Part shown: piece by piece, positions 50,208 to 59,637 of the stretch
How positions within the stretch are numbered: the first letter of the stretch is position 1
Layout: each line of letters begins with the position of its first letter
DNA from: Palsa-870 sp035937155
Lineage (GTDB): Bacteria; Chloroflexota; Dormibacteria; Dormibacterales; Dormibacteraceae
DNA length: 64,000 nucleotides
Assembly (NCBI GenBank): GCA_035937155.1
Contig: DASYVJ010000057.1
Span: forward strand, 1 to 64,000
Direction of reading: 5' to 3'
Program-made: the position numbers and the translations under genes
Notes under the pieces: generated by a model
The model's database searches: none
What the model saw: the letters and a program-made list of their open reading frames with translations, nothing else
What the model was told of the DNA's origin: nothing

Positions 50208-52220
50208 TCAGCTCTTGGTACGGGTCTTGGGGACCACGGTCGCGATGGCGGACCGGCGCAGGCGCTCCGACTTGCGGCAGAACTCGTCGACGGTGACGAC
50301 GAACTCAGCATGAGACCACGTGAGCGGCGATACCGACAGCGGCGCGCCGGTGTTGGGATCGAGCTGCTCGGACAGCAAGCCCCCCGATATCTGGTGCGCC
50401 ACGACCCAGTTGATGATGTCGCGCGCCGGCTTGAGGTCCTGGACGTTGGTCGCAACGGCGATGTACCACTGCGCAAGCCACAGCGTGCACATGAACCATG
50501 GGTTGCCAGGCACTTTCTTCGTGTCGGGTTCGACTTTGAAGTAGTAGTCGTCCTGGTACCTGGCGACGCCCCCCGTAGGACCTTTGTTCGCAAGCTGGTC
50601 GCGAATGGCGTTCATGGTGTCGGTGATCCGCTGGTCGGTGGGCGGATACATGCCGAAGCGCCAGAGTCCATAGAGTGCGCTGTCCAGGACCATGTCCACG
50701 GTTTGCGTGCCGTCATCCTCCACGGCGACGCGGCGGGCAAATCGACCCAGCTGGGTGCTGTAGAGGTGCTGGTCAGTCGCTTCCCGCAGCCGGTCCGCCG
50801 CATCGCGATACCGAACGTATGCCGCGACGTCCCCGAAGAGGTCGGCGAAGTTGCGCGCAGCGTCCAGTCCGCCCCACACCGCACCGACGGTGAAGGCATG
50901 AATGCCCCAGCGTTCTTCCCAAAGGTCCCACGACGGCATCAGGAGACCAGTGTCGTCCACGTAAGTGATCATCCATTCAGCGGCCGGCACAACCAACGTC
51001 GTGTACAGGCCGACCACGAAGTCGAGATTGCCGTGGATCCGGTAGTGCTGCCATAGAGCCCACAGAACGAGGCCGGTCTCGTCTTCCTGGATGGGCAGCG
51101 TGCGCTCTCCGTGCGAGTTGATCCAGGGAAGCCATGAGCTCCCCGGCAACCCGTAAGGCGTGTATTTGTGAAGGAAGAATCCCTCCTCCACGAGCGCTTG
51201 CTGGCAGAACTGGAAGAACTGTCGCGTGATGTCCTCGTGGCCCGCGCGGTCGAGCGCATTCGCGACCAATGCGCCGTCGCGCGGCCACGCGTACGCGTAC
51301 GTGTCACGCGCGAATTTGGTGATGTCGAAGTCGGTGGCCGCGATGATCGCGCCGCGGTTGTCAGCGTGTGTGCGCGCGGTAAGGATGCTGCGGCGGTACA
51401 GCGTGGTGACATCGGAGCCGAGCTCCTCATCGATGTGGCGGTGATCCTTCTCCGACCACACCTGCCAGTAGGTGATCGTCCGGTCGTGATAAGTGTCCGG
51501 TCCGCGACTCAGGATCAGCTCCTGGCCGTACACGGTCACCTCGCTGAGCCGGGTGCCCATGCAGACCCAGTGGATCAATGAGCGGGGCTCGCCAGGCTTG
51601 GCTGCACCGAGGTCGAACCCGACTGTGCAGTCGACCGATCCTTGCTCGATCGGATTCCTGCCCAGCGTTCCATCTTGCGCGTCGACCCAGGTGCCCGCGG
51701 CGCCGTTGCCCTTCTTGCCGTTGGCCCAAGTGCTGATGCCAAACTCCGGCCCGACCTGACCACCGATCAGGAAGTAGCGGTTGCCCTTGTACGCGATGAT
51801 CCCGCGATGCCGAGGATCGAACGCAACTGTGTTGCCGATGTCGGTGCCTTCGATGAACCAGTCGTAGTGGAAGAAGACCCGGCCAGTGGTGAAACCCGCT
51901 GCCGACTGGACCTGCACGTTGCGCATGAACCAGTTGCGCGCAAGGTCCACGTAGTCCTCGAACTTGACCGTGATGCCGAGGCCCGGGTGTTTAATCGTGA
52001 CATTGCTGACCAGCGAGTCCTCGGCATAACCAAGGTGGCGTTCCCACGACGGGTCCTCGAGCCACGCGAACTTGCCATCGACAAAGAAGCCGGTTCGGCA
52101 CACGTTGCCCATCGTCTGGTTGGCGTCGCCGACGCGCGGGAAGTAGATGTCGCGGACCGAATAATTGGCATCGAAGCCCACGAGCACGTTGCCATTTCCG
52201 ATGACGAGGCTTCTTGGCAC
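50208..52220 (-). CDS. Glycoside hydrolase family 15 (glucoamylase/trehalase-like)
   Basis: 670 aa: an N-terminal beta-sandwich (residues about 1-250) then an (alpha/alpha)6 barrel. Catalytic acid Glu lies in LWEERWG near 430 and base Glu in LLSEQLDP near 625; YAWPRDGALVANAL is the substrate-binding region. It releases glucose from alpha-linked glucans or trehalose. No signal peptide, so it is cytoplasmic. GTG start at 52220. Confidence 0.9.
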   Translation of the reverse strand: MPRSLVIGNGNVLVGFDANYSVRDIYFPRVGDANQTMGNVCRTGFFVDGKFAWLEDPSWERHLGYAEDSLVSNVTIKHPGLGITVKFEDYVDLARNWFMRNVQVQSAAGFTTGRVFFHYDWFIEGTDIGNTVAFDPRHRGIIAYKGNRYFLIGGQVGPEFGISTWANGKKGNGAAGTWVDAQDGTLGRNPIEQGSVDCTVGFDLGAAKPGEPRSLIHWVCMGTRLSEVTVYGQELILSRGPDTYHDRTITYWQVWSEKDHRHIDEELGSDVTTLYRRSILTARTHADNRGAIIAATDFDITKFARDTYAYAWPRDGALVANALDRAGHEDITRQFFQFCQQALVEEGFFLHKYTPYGLPGSSWLPWINSHGERTLPIQEDETGLVLWALWQHYRIHGNLDFVVGLYTTLVVPAAEWMITYVDDTGLLMPSWDLWEERWGIHAFTVGAVWGGLDAARNFADLFGDVAAYVRYRDAADRLREATDQHLYSTQLGRFARRVAVEDDGTQTVDMVLDSALYGLWRFGMYPPTDQRITDTMNAIRDQLANKGPTGGVARYQDDYYFKVEPDTKKVPGNPWFMCTLWLAQWYIAVATNVQDLKPARDIINWVVAHQISGGLLSEQLDPNTGAPLSVSPLTWSHAEFVVTVDEFCRKSERLRRSAIATVVPKTRTKS

Positions 52221-52345
52221 GGCTATGCGCGGCCAATGCTAGTCGACGGCGCCGACGGTGGCGTTCTTAACAACCTGGGTTCCCCGCCGCCTCGGGCCTG
52301 CCTACAATCGCCGCAACCGATCCAGCAACAACGGAGCACCACGTC

Positions 52346-52867
52346 TTGGAACAGGATTCGAATCAGTTCAGCCCACCGATACGCATAGTCGCCTCGCGAC
52401 GGCGGCGGCGAACGGTCTCTGCCCGCTTGCGGTCCGGCGTCCTCGAGCTCCTCGTTCCCTCGTGGATGCCCAACGCCGAGCGGCAGCAGTGGGCCGAGAG
52501 GATGCGCGAGCGCCTGGAGCGGCGCATCGCGCGGTCGCGCCCTTCCGATCAGCGGTTGGTGGAGCGCGCGCAGACACTCAACGACCGGCACTTCGGCGGT
52601 CGCCTGAAGTGGACTTCGATCGGTTACGCGGACATGGCTCGCATATGGGGGAGCTGCACATTCACGACCGGAGCCATCCGCATCGCCCGGCGCGCCGCGA
52701 CGCTGCCCGACTGGGTGCTCGACTACCTGCTCGTCCACGAGCTCGCCCACCTCGAGCACAGCGATCATGGGCCCGCGTTTCACGAGCTGGAGAATCGATA
52801 TCCGCTGGCCGAGCGGGCCAAGGGCTACTTGATGGCGCTCGACGCGGCCGCCCTTGAATCCTCTTAG
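52346..52867 (+). CDS. YgjP/DUF45 zinc metallopeptidase
   Basis: 173 aa. The zinc site is HELAHLEH with a third His in DHGPAFHELE near residues 134-155, the YgjP/SprT pattern. Probably acts in DNA-protein crosslink or general protein handling, by family. TTG start at 52346. It overlaps the end of the alcohol dehydrogenase gene by 4 bp. Confidence 0.82.
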   Translation: MEQDSNQFSPPIRIVASRRRRRTVSARLRSGVLELLVPSWMPNAERQQWAERMRERLERRIARSRPSDQRLVERAQTLNDRHFGGRLKWTSIGYADMARIWGSCTFTTGAIRIARRAATLPDWVLDYLLVHELAHLEHSDHGPAFHELENRYPLAERAKGYLMALDAAALESS

Positions 52868-53901
52868 GGCGTTAGGACGATCTTGGTGGCCTGGCGCGCG
52901 TCGAACAGGCGGTACGCCTCCTCGGCCTGATCGAGCTTCATGCGGTGGCTGATGATCTTCTCGGGCTTCAGGCGCCCAGCCGCGATCAGGTCGAGCAGCG
53001 GCCGCATGTATTTCTGCACGTTGCAGCGGCCGCTACGAAAGGTCAATGACTTCTCCCACATGTAGTAGTAGGGAAAGTCGCCGGTGAACTCGCTCGGCAC
53101 ACCAACCATCGAAATCGTGCCGCCTCCCCGAACGCACTGGATTGCAGTGTCAACCGATGCGGCGGCGCCAACGGCTTCGATGCTGGAGTCGGCCCCGATA
53201 CCGTCGGTCATTCGTTTGATCGATTCGACAGGGTGCACCTGAGAGCCGTTGATGGGAATCCCGCCGAGCTCGAGCGCAGTCTCGAGGCGCGAGTCGACCA
53301 TGTCGACCACCAACACATGAGCCGGCCCAAAAAGCTGGGCGCACATCGTGGCCATCAAACCCACGGGTCCGGCACCGATGACCGCGACCACGTCGCCAGG
53401 CTTGATCTCCGCGCGCTCGGCCGCGAAAAAGCCCGTGGACAGGATGTCGCCGACGAAAATTGCCTGTTCGTCGGACATGCCATTAGGGATGAGCTCCATC
53501 GAGTGGTCGGCCAGAGGCACCACGATGTACTCGGCCTGTCCCCCGCCGAGGCCGCCGAGAACTTCGCCGAATCCAAAGGTGGCCAGGTTCAAACACTGGT
53601 TGAACCAGCCTTTGCGGCACAGGGCGCAGTGGCCGCACGACGTGAAGAAGCTGACGACCACTCGATCGCCTGGCTTGAACCGTTTGACCGTAGACCCGAC
53701 CTCCTCGACGACGCCGACGAACTCGTGGCCGAGCAGCTCGCCCGCAACCATCGGAATGCGCCCGTGGTAGGCGTGCAGGTCGGATCCGCAGATGGCGCCG
53801 AGTGTCACCTTCAGCAGGGCTTCGTCAGGACCGTTGATCGACGGTTTCGGTACCTCGATGACCTTCACGTCCCCGACGCCTTGATACGTCGCCGCCTTCA
53901 T
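52864..53901 (-). CDS. Zinc-dependent alcohol dehydrogenase (MDR family)
   Basis: 345 aa. Catalytic zinc: CGSDLHAYHG and GHEFVGVVEEVG; structural zinc Cys4: CGHCALCRKGWFNQC; NAD site GAGPVGLMATMCAQLFG. It resembles threonine/sorbitol and formaldehyde-type dehydrogenases. The ATG at 53901 coincides with the transcript start predicted from TAGAAT (53913-53908). Confidence 0.92.
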   Translation of the reverse strand: MKAATYQGVGDVKVIEVPKPSINGPDEALLKVTLGAICGSDLHAYHGRIPMVAGELLGHEFVGVVEEVGSTVKRFKPGDRVVVSFFTSCGHCALCRKGWFNQCLNLATFGFGEVLGGLGGGQAEYIVVPLADHSMELIPNGMSDEQAIFVGDILSTGFFAAERAEIKPGDVVAVIGAGPVGLMATMCAQLFGPAHVLVVDMVDSRLETALELGGIPINGSQVHPVESIKRMTDGIGADSSIEAVGAAASVDTAIQCVRGGGTISMVGVPSEFTGDFPYYYMWEKSLTFRSGRCNVQKYMRPLLDLIAAGRLKPEKIISHRMKLDQAEEAYRLFDARQATKIVLTP

Positions 53902-53907
53902 GCCCGG

Positions 53908-53913
53908 ATTCTA
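53908..53913 (-). promoter_or_regulatory. -10 element TAGAAT for the dehydrogenase
   Basis: TAGAAT with exactly six bases to the ATG at 53901 on the minus strand. Confidence 0.55.
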
Positions 53914-53929
53914 GGCCGACCCGAGAAGC

Positions 53930-54832
53930 CTATTTTTGCCAAGCGGCCAGCAGCTTCTCCAGCTGCTGAGCGTTCTTGACGGAGTAGTTCGAGTAGTTGT
54001 TGTTCATGAGCGCGTGCACCTGCTTGGCCGAGCGCTCCATCTCCTTGATGCGCGGCACCCATTCCGCCAGCTCCTCGTCCTTGTAGTCGTGACGAAAGCG
54101 CAGGTTTGGCGGCGCGCCTTTGATGTCCCACGTCTCGTGGTTGCGGCCGTGAAAGCGCACGACGGCAAGCTTGCTCGAGGTCACCTCGAACACCGGGGGC
54201 ATGCTCGTCTTGTGACCCTGCGGCATGTCGACGGCGATGTAAGGGATGTCGCGGGAGCGCAGGAAGGCCAGCGTCCCATCGCGATGGCGGGCGTCCAGCC
54301 ACTCTGGCTTGCGGAACTCGACCGCGACCTGGAATCCAAACATGCGCTCCTGGCACTGCTCGATGTAGGCAAGTGCGCGTGATGACGGCAGGAACCAGGG
54401 CGGGAACTGAAAGAAGACGGCGCCGAGTTTGCGCGCGGCACGCAGCGGGTCGAGCGCCGCCCTGAACCGTTCCCACGATTCGTCCAGCAGCTCGTCCGGC
54501 ATCTGCTCGAGGTAGATGTTCTTCTCGCGCAGCTTCTCAGGCAGCTGATCGCGAATGTCCTTGGGCAGCGCCATCGGCTTTGTGGGGTGGTTGGTGAACA
54601 GGGAGAACGACTTGACGTCGAACGTGGAGTCCTTCGGCGTGCGCGCGACCCACAGGTCCGAGTTCTCCGGCTTCGGCATGCCGTAGTAAGTGGAGTCGAC
54701 CTCGACGAGTGAGAACTGGCTGGCATAGAAGTGCAGGCGCTCCTCGGAGGTCTTGACGTTCAGAGGGTAGAAGAGCTTGGAGTCGATCAGCGACTTGTCG
54801 ATCCAACCGGCAATCCCGACGCGCACGGTCAT
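53930..54832 (-). CDS. DUF72 family protein
   Basis: 300 aa TIM-barrel-like DUF72 protein: VRVGIAGWIDKSLIDSKLFYPLN at the N terminus, HFYASQFSLVEVDSTYYGMP, FQFPPWFLPSS, AVEFRKPEWLD and RFHGRNHETW. Function of the family is unknown. Lies 28 bp upstream of the dehydrogenase on the same strand and is divergent from the cyclase gene. Confidence 0.88.
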   Translation of the reverse strand: MTVRVGIAGWIDKSLIDSKLFYPLNVKTSEERLHFYASQFSLVEVDSTYYGMPKPENSDLWVARTPKDSTFDVKSFSLFTNHPTKPMALPKDIRDQLPEKLREKNIYLEQMPDELLDESWERFRAALDPLRAARKLGAVFFQFPPWFLPSSRALAYIEQCQERMFGFQVAVEFRKPEWLDARHRDGTLAFLRSRDIPYIAVDMPQGHKTSMPPVFEVTSSKLAVVRFHGRNHETWDIKGAPPNLRFRHDYKDEELAEWVPRIKEMERSAKQVHALMNNNYSNYSVKNAQQLEKLLAAWQK

Positions 54833-54858
54833 GGGGTCGATGGTGTCACAAGGGAGAT

Positions 54859-57078
54859 ATGATCCGGGCGCCCGTGGGCCGCTACCTCCGCTACTGGTAT
54901 ACGTACCGCACCGTGGTGGCGGTGGTCATCGCCGTGGTGCTGAGCGGCGCCATCTATTGGCTCTACACGCAACACATAGCGTGCGACCGCCGCGTCGGTC
55001 TCTGCATCGCCAACATCTCGGTCCACCCCGAGGACCGCTTTGTCCCCGGAACAAGTCCGGACCCCAACATAGTCATCGTCGGCATCGACGACCAGAGCCT
55101 TAAGACCATCGGCCGATACCCAGTTCCCCGCGACGTATACGCGAAAGTACTGCAGATCCTGGAAAAGGATGGCGCCTCGGTCGCGGCATTTGACATCGGT
55201 TTTCCGGACCCGCGCGACCCGGTGACGGACACCGTCTTCGCCAAAGCTCTCGCCACCAGCAAGGTGCCGGTCGTCCTCGGTTACGCGGGCGACAACGTTG
55301 TCCCGGGTGATGGAAAGGTGATTCAGTGCTTCGGCGACCGACCTTCACCCTGCCAGGGAGGCGTGGATGAGATCCCGCTCCGAATGTTTCGGTGCGCGGA
55401 CCCCGCCGACCCATCCGATCCCTCAGCCCCGTGCCTGCAGCCCTACCCCAACGTCATCCTCGCCTCGACCGACGTCAAGCCCGACGCCGACGGGGTGGTG
55501 CGAAGGATTCCAATGTTCGTCCAGCCAGCCTGCTTCGGCAGTGGCGGCTGCTCCACGTCGATCATCAACAGTCTTGGCTTCGCCGCCTATCGCGCGTGGG
55601 TGATTCAGGGCCTCACAGGCCCGGAACTGCAGCTGTCCAACGGCGATGCCACGTTCGGAAGCACATGGAAGCAGCCCCTCCACGTCGACAGCACTGGCTC
55701 GGCCCTCATCAACTACTTCGGCCCGCCGCGCAACTACCAGGCTGGGGGGCGGTACGTCTCCATTGGTGATCTCATCAACGGCACGGTGTCGCCGGACAAA
55801 ATCAAAGGCAACATCGTGCTGATCGGCGCCTACTACCTGACCAGCTACAACGACAGCGTGCTAGCGACAACCAGCGCCGGCGCGGGAGCGGGCACCGGCG
55901 CACCGATGGCGGGGGTGGAAATGCACGCCAACGTCGCGCAGATGTTCACTCCAAATCTCGGCTCGTACCCGAAGTTCCTCGCACCCGAGCCGCCTCTAGC
56001 CGTGTTCCTGGTCATCCTGGTGCTTGGCCTGGTGATGGCACTTGCGGTCGCCCGCCTCTCGGTCTTGTGGGGCCTGCTTGCCACAGTGGTCGCATTGGTC
56101 GCGTTCACGTTTGGGATGGCGATCCTCGCGGACAACGCGGGCATCGTGCCCGACCTGTTCCATCCGTGGCTTGCCATCGCGCTGTCTTACTCGGGCGTTA
56201 CGGCTTATCGGTTCCTGTACGAGGACCGCGAGAAGCGCAAGGTCACTCGCCTGTTCGGGACCTACCTCAAGCCTGAGATCGTCGACCAGCTGGCGAGGAC
56301 TCGTGGCGGCGTCGAGGACATCATGCGAGGCGGCGAACGGCGCGATATGACATTGCTGTTCGTCGACATCCGCGGGTTCACGTCGATGTCGGAGTCGATG
56401 GAGGCACACGACGTGACGGCGGTCGTTCAAATGTACCTCGATCACCTGAGCGGGATCATCTTCACCTGGGACGGGACGGTCGATAAATACGTTGGTGATG
56501 AGATCGTTGCGTTCTGGAACCACCCGCGCTATCAGGAAAACCACGCGCTGCTCGCCGTGCGCTGCGCGTACGACATGATCAATCGCGCACCTGAGCTGCA
56601 GCAGCACCTGCTCGCCAAAGGCCTGCCGCCGATCCGCTGGGGTATCGGCATCAACACGGGGCCGGCCGTGGTCGGCATGATGGGGTCGCGCAGCCGGCTG
56701 CAGTACACCGCGCTAGGCGACACGGTCAACACGGCCGCCAGGTTCTGCGCACATGCGCCGGCCTTCCACGTGTTGATCGGCCACCAGACCTATGAGATGT
56801 GCAAGGACTACATCGCGGTCGACATGGTGCCTGGCGTGCAGCTGAAGGGCAAATCGGCCGAGACCTTTCGCATCTACCAGCTCGCCGCGATCCGGGAGAC
56901 CCCGGCATCGCCCTGGGTCCAGTTTCCGACCAACATGGCCACCCAGGCCCACCAGGCTTTCACCTCGCAATACACGCAGCAAACTGTCATCGCCGCGGGC
57001 GAGGCAGGCTCGCGCGACATCCTGGTCGGCGAAGCGGCGGAGCAGGCCCTCGCTGGCCAGGGGCCCCCTCCTAGTTAG
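54859..57078 (+). CDS. CHASE2-domain adenylate/guanylate cyclase
   Basis: 739 aa. An N-terminal TM helix, a CHASE2 extracellular sensor (VIVGIDDQSLKTIGRYPVPR), three TM helices near 375-455 and a class III cyclase domain: LLFVDIRGFTSMSESM, GDEIVAFWNHP and YTALGDTVNTAARFC. Metal Asp (VD and GD) and transition-state Asn/Arg-type residues are present. Should make cAMP in response to an external signal; the stand-alone CNB protein at 28091 is a candidate receiver. The kinase gene converges with a 4-bp overlap. Confidence 0.9.
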   Translation: MIRAPVGRYLRYWYTYRTVVAVVIAVVLSGAIYWLYTQHIACDRRVGLCIANISVHPEDRFVPGTSPDPNIVIVGIDDQSLKTIGRYPVPRDVYAKVLQILEKDGASVAAFDIGFPDPRDPVTDTVFAKALATSKVPVVLGYAGDNVVPGDGKVIQCFGDRPSPCQGGVDEIPLRMFRCADPADPSDPSAPCLQPYPNVILASTDVKPDADGVVRRIPMFVQPACFGSGGCSTSIINSLGFAAYRAWVIQGLTGPELQLSNGDATFGSTWKQPLHVDSTGSALINYFGPPRNYQAGGRYVSIGDLINGTVSPDKIKGNIVLIGAYYLTSYNDSVLATTSAGAGAGTGAPMAGVEMHANVAQMFTPNLGSYPKFLAPEPPLAVFLVILVLGLVMALAVARLSVLWGLLATVVALVAFTFGMAILADNAGIVPDLFHPWLAIALSYSGVTAYRFLYEDREKRKVTRLFGTYLKPEIVDQLARTRGGVEDIMRGGERRDMTLLFVDIRGFTSMSESMEAHDVTAVVQMYLDHLSGIIFTWDGTVDKYVGDEIVAFWNHPRYQENHALLAVRCAYDMINRAPELQQHLLAKGLPPIRWGIGINTGPAVVGMMGSRSRLQYTALGDTVNTAARFCAHAPAFHVLIGHQTYEMCKDYIAVDMVPGVQLKGKSAETFRIYQLAAIRETPASPWVQFPTNMATQAHQAFTSQYTQQTVIAAGEAGSRDILVGEAAEQALAGQGPPPS

Positions 57079-58469
57079 TGCAGGTAGGCCGCTGCCAGGG
57101 CCAGCAGCCCTGCCAACGGCAACACGCCGGCCAGCACCCCCACGCATCCTGTCGCGGGCTTGACCACCGGCTTGACCGGCGAAGCCGGGTTGTAGACAGC
57201 CTGGGCGTTGTAGACAGACTGCGGAGGGACCGCCGCAGCCGGTTGCTGGATGGTGATGCCGATCGCTGTGGCGGGTATGACGGCGGTGTGGGCAGTGGCT
57301 CCTGGCACCATCCTCGAGAGTTCGGCGCCAGGTTCAAGGCTGCGCTGCCAGCCCGGAAAGAGGCGGTCGGCCACATTAGAGATCGCGTCGTCAAATTCTT
57401 GTCCTGTCTGAAAACGGTCCTCTGGCCGCTTGGAGATGGCCTTTAGGATCAGCTGCTCCAACTCGAGATCGAGCCCAGGCCGATGCACTGACGGGGGCTG
57501 CGGGGGCGCCTGGACGTGCTTAGCCATCAGCGTGAAAGGTCCGTCGGACGCGCCGGCGGTGAAAGGCGGCTGGCCGGCGACCAGCTCGTAGAACATGATC
57601 CCGCCCGAGTAGAGGTCGCTGCGCCCGTCGACCTTGCTCGAGCTGACCTGCTCCGGCGACATGTACTGCGGGGTGCCCACGGTAGTGCCGGTCTTCGTCG
57701 CGGTACCGCCGACGCCGGAGTCGTCGGTCAGCCGGGCGATGCCGAAGTCCGCCACTTTGACCATGCCCTCATCCGAGAGCAGGACGTTTTCAGGCTTCAT
57801 GTCGCGATGGACGATCGCGTGCTTGTGCGCGTAGTCAAGCGCCTGCAACACGCCGTGCATGATCGCGAATACCTGGGGCGGGGGAATCGGGCCCCACTCG
57901 ATCCAGTCCCGCAGCGACTTGCCCCTAACGAACTCCAGAACGATGTAGTTCGCGTCACCCGTTAGCTCGAGGTCGTGGACCTGCACGAGGTTGGGATGGC
58001 TCGTCCGCGCCATGACCTGCGCCTCTTGCATGAAGCGCTGCAGGGCGCTCGGGTCGGTGGCCGCCGACTGGATCAGCTGTTTGATCGCCACCTCACGGCC
58101 GAGGCCAGGTTGCTCCGCGAGGTAGACGGCGCCCATCCCGCCGCGGCCCAGCTCGCTCTTCACGCGGTACTTGCCGATGTACCGGTCACCGGTCGGCGGA
58201 GGCGTCGACGCCATCACCGGGATCGGAGGTGGAGGAGTCGAGGGCGACGGAACGGGGATCAGTCTCATCGTGGCCGCGACGTCCGAGACGTAAGGCAATG
58301 CCGACGAGGGTGGCGGCGGATGGCTTGCGGGTGTCTCGGAGGCGGGCGGATATACCGCCGGGCGAGGCGTCTCTTCCGAAGCGGATTCCTGGGAGGTCGG
58401 AGCCCATGGAGGCACGCCTGGTACTTGCGAGTTGGGCGGCGTCCCCGGCGGCTGACCGGAATCGGTCAT
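57075..58469 (-). CDS. Ser/Thr protein kinase, PknB-like
   Basis: 464 aa. A Pro/Ser/Thr-rich stretch (residues 1-95) precedes the kinase: GRGGMGAVYLAEQ, VAIKQLI with Lys130, HRDMKPENVLL, VADFGIARL and GTPQYMSPEQ. A C-terminal TM helix (VGVLAGVLPLAGLLALAAAYL) anchors it with almost no extracellular part, so there is no PASTA sensor. ATG at 58469 has TAGGCT (58484-58479) upstream. Confidence 0.9.
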   Translation of the reverse strand: MTDSGQPPGTPPNSQVPGVPPWAPTSQESASEETPRPAVYPPASETPASHPPPPSSALPYVSDVAATMRLIPVPSPSTPPPPIPVMASTPPPTGDRYIGKYRVKSELGRGGMGAVYLAEQPGLGREVAIKQLIQSAATDPSALQRFMQEAQVMARTSHPNLVQVHDLELTGDANYIVLEFVRGKSLRDWIEWGPIPPPQVFAIMHGVLQALDYAHKHAIVHRDMKPENVLLSDEGMVKVADFGIARLTDDSGVGGTATKTGTTVGTPQYMSPEQVSSSKVDGRSDLYSGGIMFYELVAGQPPFTAGASDGPFTLMAKHVQAPPQPPSVHRPGLDLELEQLILKAISKRPEDRFQTGQEFDDAISNVADRLFPGWQRSLEPGAELSRMVPGATAHTAVIPATAIGITIQQPAAAVPPQSVYNAQAVYNPASPVKPVVKPATGCVGVLAGVLPLAGLLALAAAYLH

Positions 58470-58602
58470 CTCGTCGGGAGCCTACCAGAGTGCATTGGAC
58501 TCCCAGACGACGGTTGGCGAACCGGGGTCAAGCTCTAGCGTTTTCGCGTCATTCGACCCATAATCTTGCCCGCAGCAGCCAGTCAAAGGAAGGAGATAAC
58601 CA

Positions 58603-59016
58603 ATGTCGCAGATCCCACCGCCGCCCCCCTCGCAGCCGTCCCCGATGGGAGGCATGCCGAGTGCCGCGGGCAGCAACAAGAACCTCTACACCATTCTCGC
58701 CTGGGCGCTGTTTCCGCCCATCGGGAGCCTGATTTTCCTCTTCGTCGGAAAAGATGATGCAGACGTCAAGTACAACGCGGCCAACGCCGTTCTCGTCCAC
58801 GGCGCCATGCTCGCTGTCTACATCGTCCTCTGGATTCTGTCCATCATCATCTTTCCGCTCGCCATCCTCGCAGCGCTCTGGGGCTTCATCTGGTTTATCG
58901 TCTGGCTCGTCGGTTTGGTGCTGGCGCTTCAGGCCGGCGGCAAGCGGGTAACGTTCCCGCTCCTCGGACCCATGGTCGCCTCTTACGTACCGATGGTTGA
59001 GGGCTGGGCCAAGTAG
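58603..59016 (+). CDS. DUF4870 membrane protein
   Basis: 137 aa: Pro-rich N terminus, then three TM helices, TILAWALFPPIGSLIFLFVG, HGAMLAVYIVLWILSIIIF and LAALWGFIWFIVWLVGLVLAL, as in DUF4870/Tic20-like proteins. AAGGAAGGAG precedes the ATG. Role unknown. Ends before a strong terminator. Confidence 0.85.
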   Translation: MSQIPPPPPSQPSPMGGMPSAAGSNKNLYTILAWALFPPIGSLIFLFVGKDDADVKYNAANAVLVHGAMLAVYIVLWILSIIIFPLAILAALWGFIWFIVWLVGLVLALQAGGKRVTFPLLGPMVASYVPMVEGWAK

Positions 59017-59033
59017 CCTGGATTCGCATTCCA

Positions 59034-59067
59034 ATAAGGCCCCGCTTCGGCGGGGCCTTATCTTTTT
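59034..59067 (+). terminator. Intrinsic terminator after the DUF4870 gene
   Basis: AAGGCCCCGC-ttcg-GCGGGGCCTT, a 10-bp stem with a UUCG tetraloop, followed by ATCTTTTT. The A-rich side lets it work partly in reverse for the coiled-coil gene ending at 59069. Confidence 0.9.
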
Positions 59068-59068
59068 C

Positions 59069-59350
59069 CTAAGTCTCGGCCAGCTGCTGGAGCGCTTTCT
59101 CAACGCCCAGCCGCAGCTCGTCGCGTTCCTCGCGCATCAGACCAGCTGCAGCTCGCGCCGATGCGAGCTGAAAGCGGAGACGTTCGATCTCGCGTTGAAG
59201 CTCGCCCAGCCGCGGGTCCGGCCCGCCGGTGGTCGTCTGGACCTCAGCCAGCTCGAGCCGCAAGCGTTCGATGGTGACCTTCAGCGCACGCCGCTCCGCG
59301 AGCAGCTCCTGAACGAGCGACTCAGACGGCTTTGTCGGCTCTTTCGACAT
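59069..59350 (-). CDS. Short coiled-coil protein
   Basis: 93 aa, a continuous heptad-rich helix (RRALKVTIERLRLELAEVQ, RLGELQREIERLRFQLASA). Not recognised. Overlaps the upstream 98-aa gene by 29 bp, so it is the last gene of the radical-SAM operon. Confidence 0.65.
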   Translation of the reverse strand: MSKEPTKPSESLVQELLAERRALKVTIERLRLELAEVQTTTGGPDPRLGELQREIERLRFQLASARAAAGLMREERDELRLGVEKALQQLAET

Positions 59351-59618
59351 AACGGCAGAGACCCGGCTGGAACTCCCGCAGCCGCAGGTGCTCCATCTCG
59401 CCGCGCAGGTAGCGCGCTTTGACCTCCAGACCCGCGATGCCCTTTGTTGTCTCGAAGGGGAATCTGTAGAGCTTCCCCGAATCGACCAGGAGACAGACCG
59501 AAAGCTTCTCGCCGTCTTTCTCGATCACGTGCTTGTAGCAAGGCACTGTTCGGCGCGCGACCTCCATCTTGTGAAAGCCGCCCACACGCCCAGCCAGCAC
59601 GTCGATTGGACTTCGCAT
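59322..59618 (-). CDS. Hypothetical protein in the radical-SAM operon
   Basis: 98 aa, starting MRSPIDVLAGRVGGFHKMEV, with KLYRFPFETTKGIAGLEVKARYLRGEMEHLRL. Not recognised; compact soluble protein with two Cys. Starts 19 bp after the radical-SAM stop. Confidence 0.65.
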   Translation of the reverse strand: MRSPIDVLAGRVGGFHKMEVARRTVPCYKHVIEKDGEKLSVCLLVDSGKLYRFPFETTKGIAGLEVKARYLRGEMEHLRLREFQPGLCRYVERADKAV

Positions 59619-59637
59619 GTGCGGAATCCTAAGGCTG

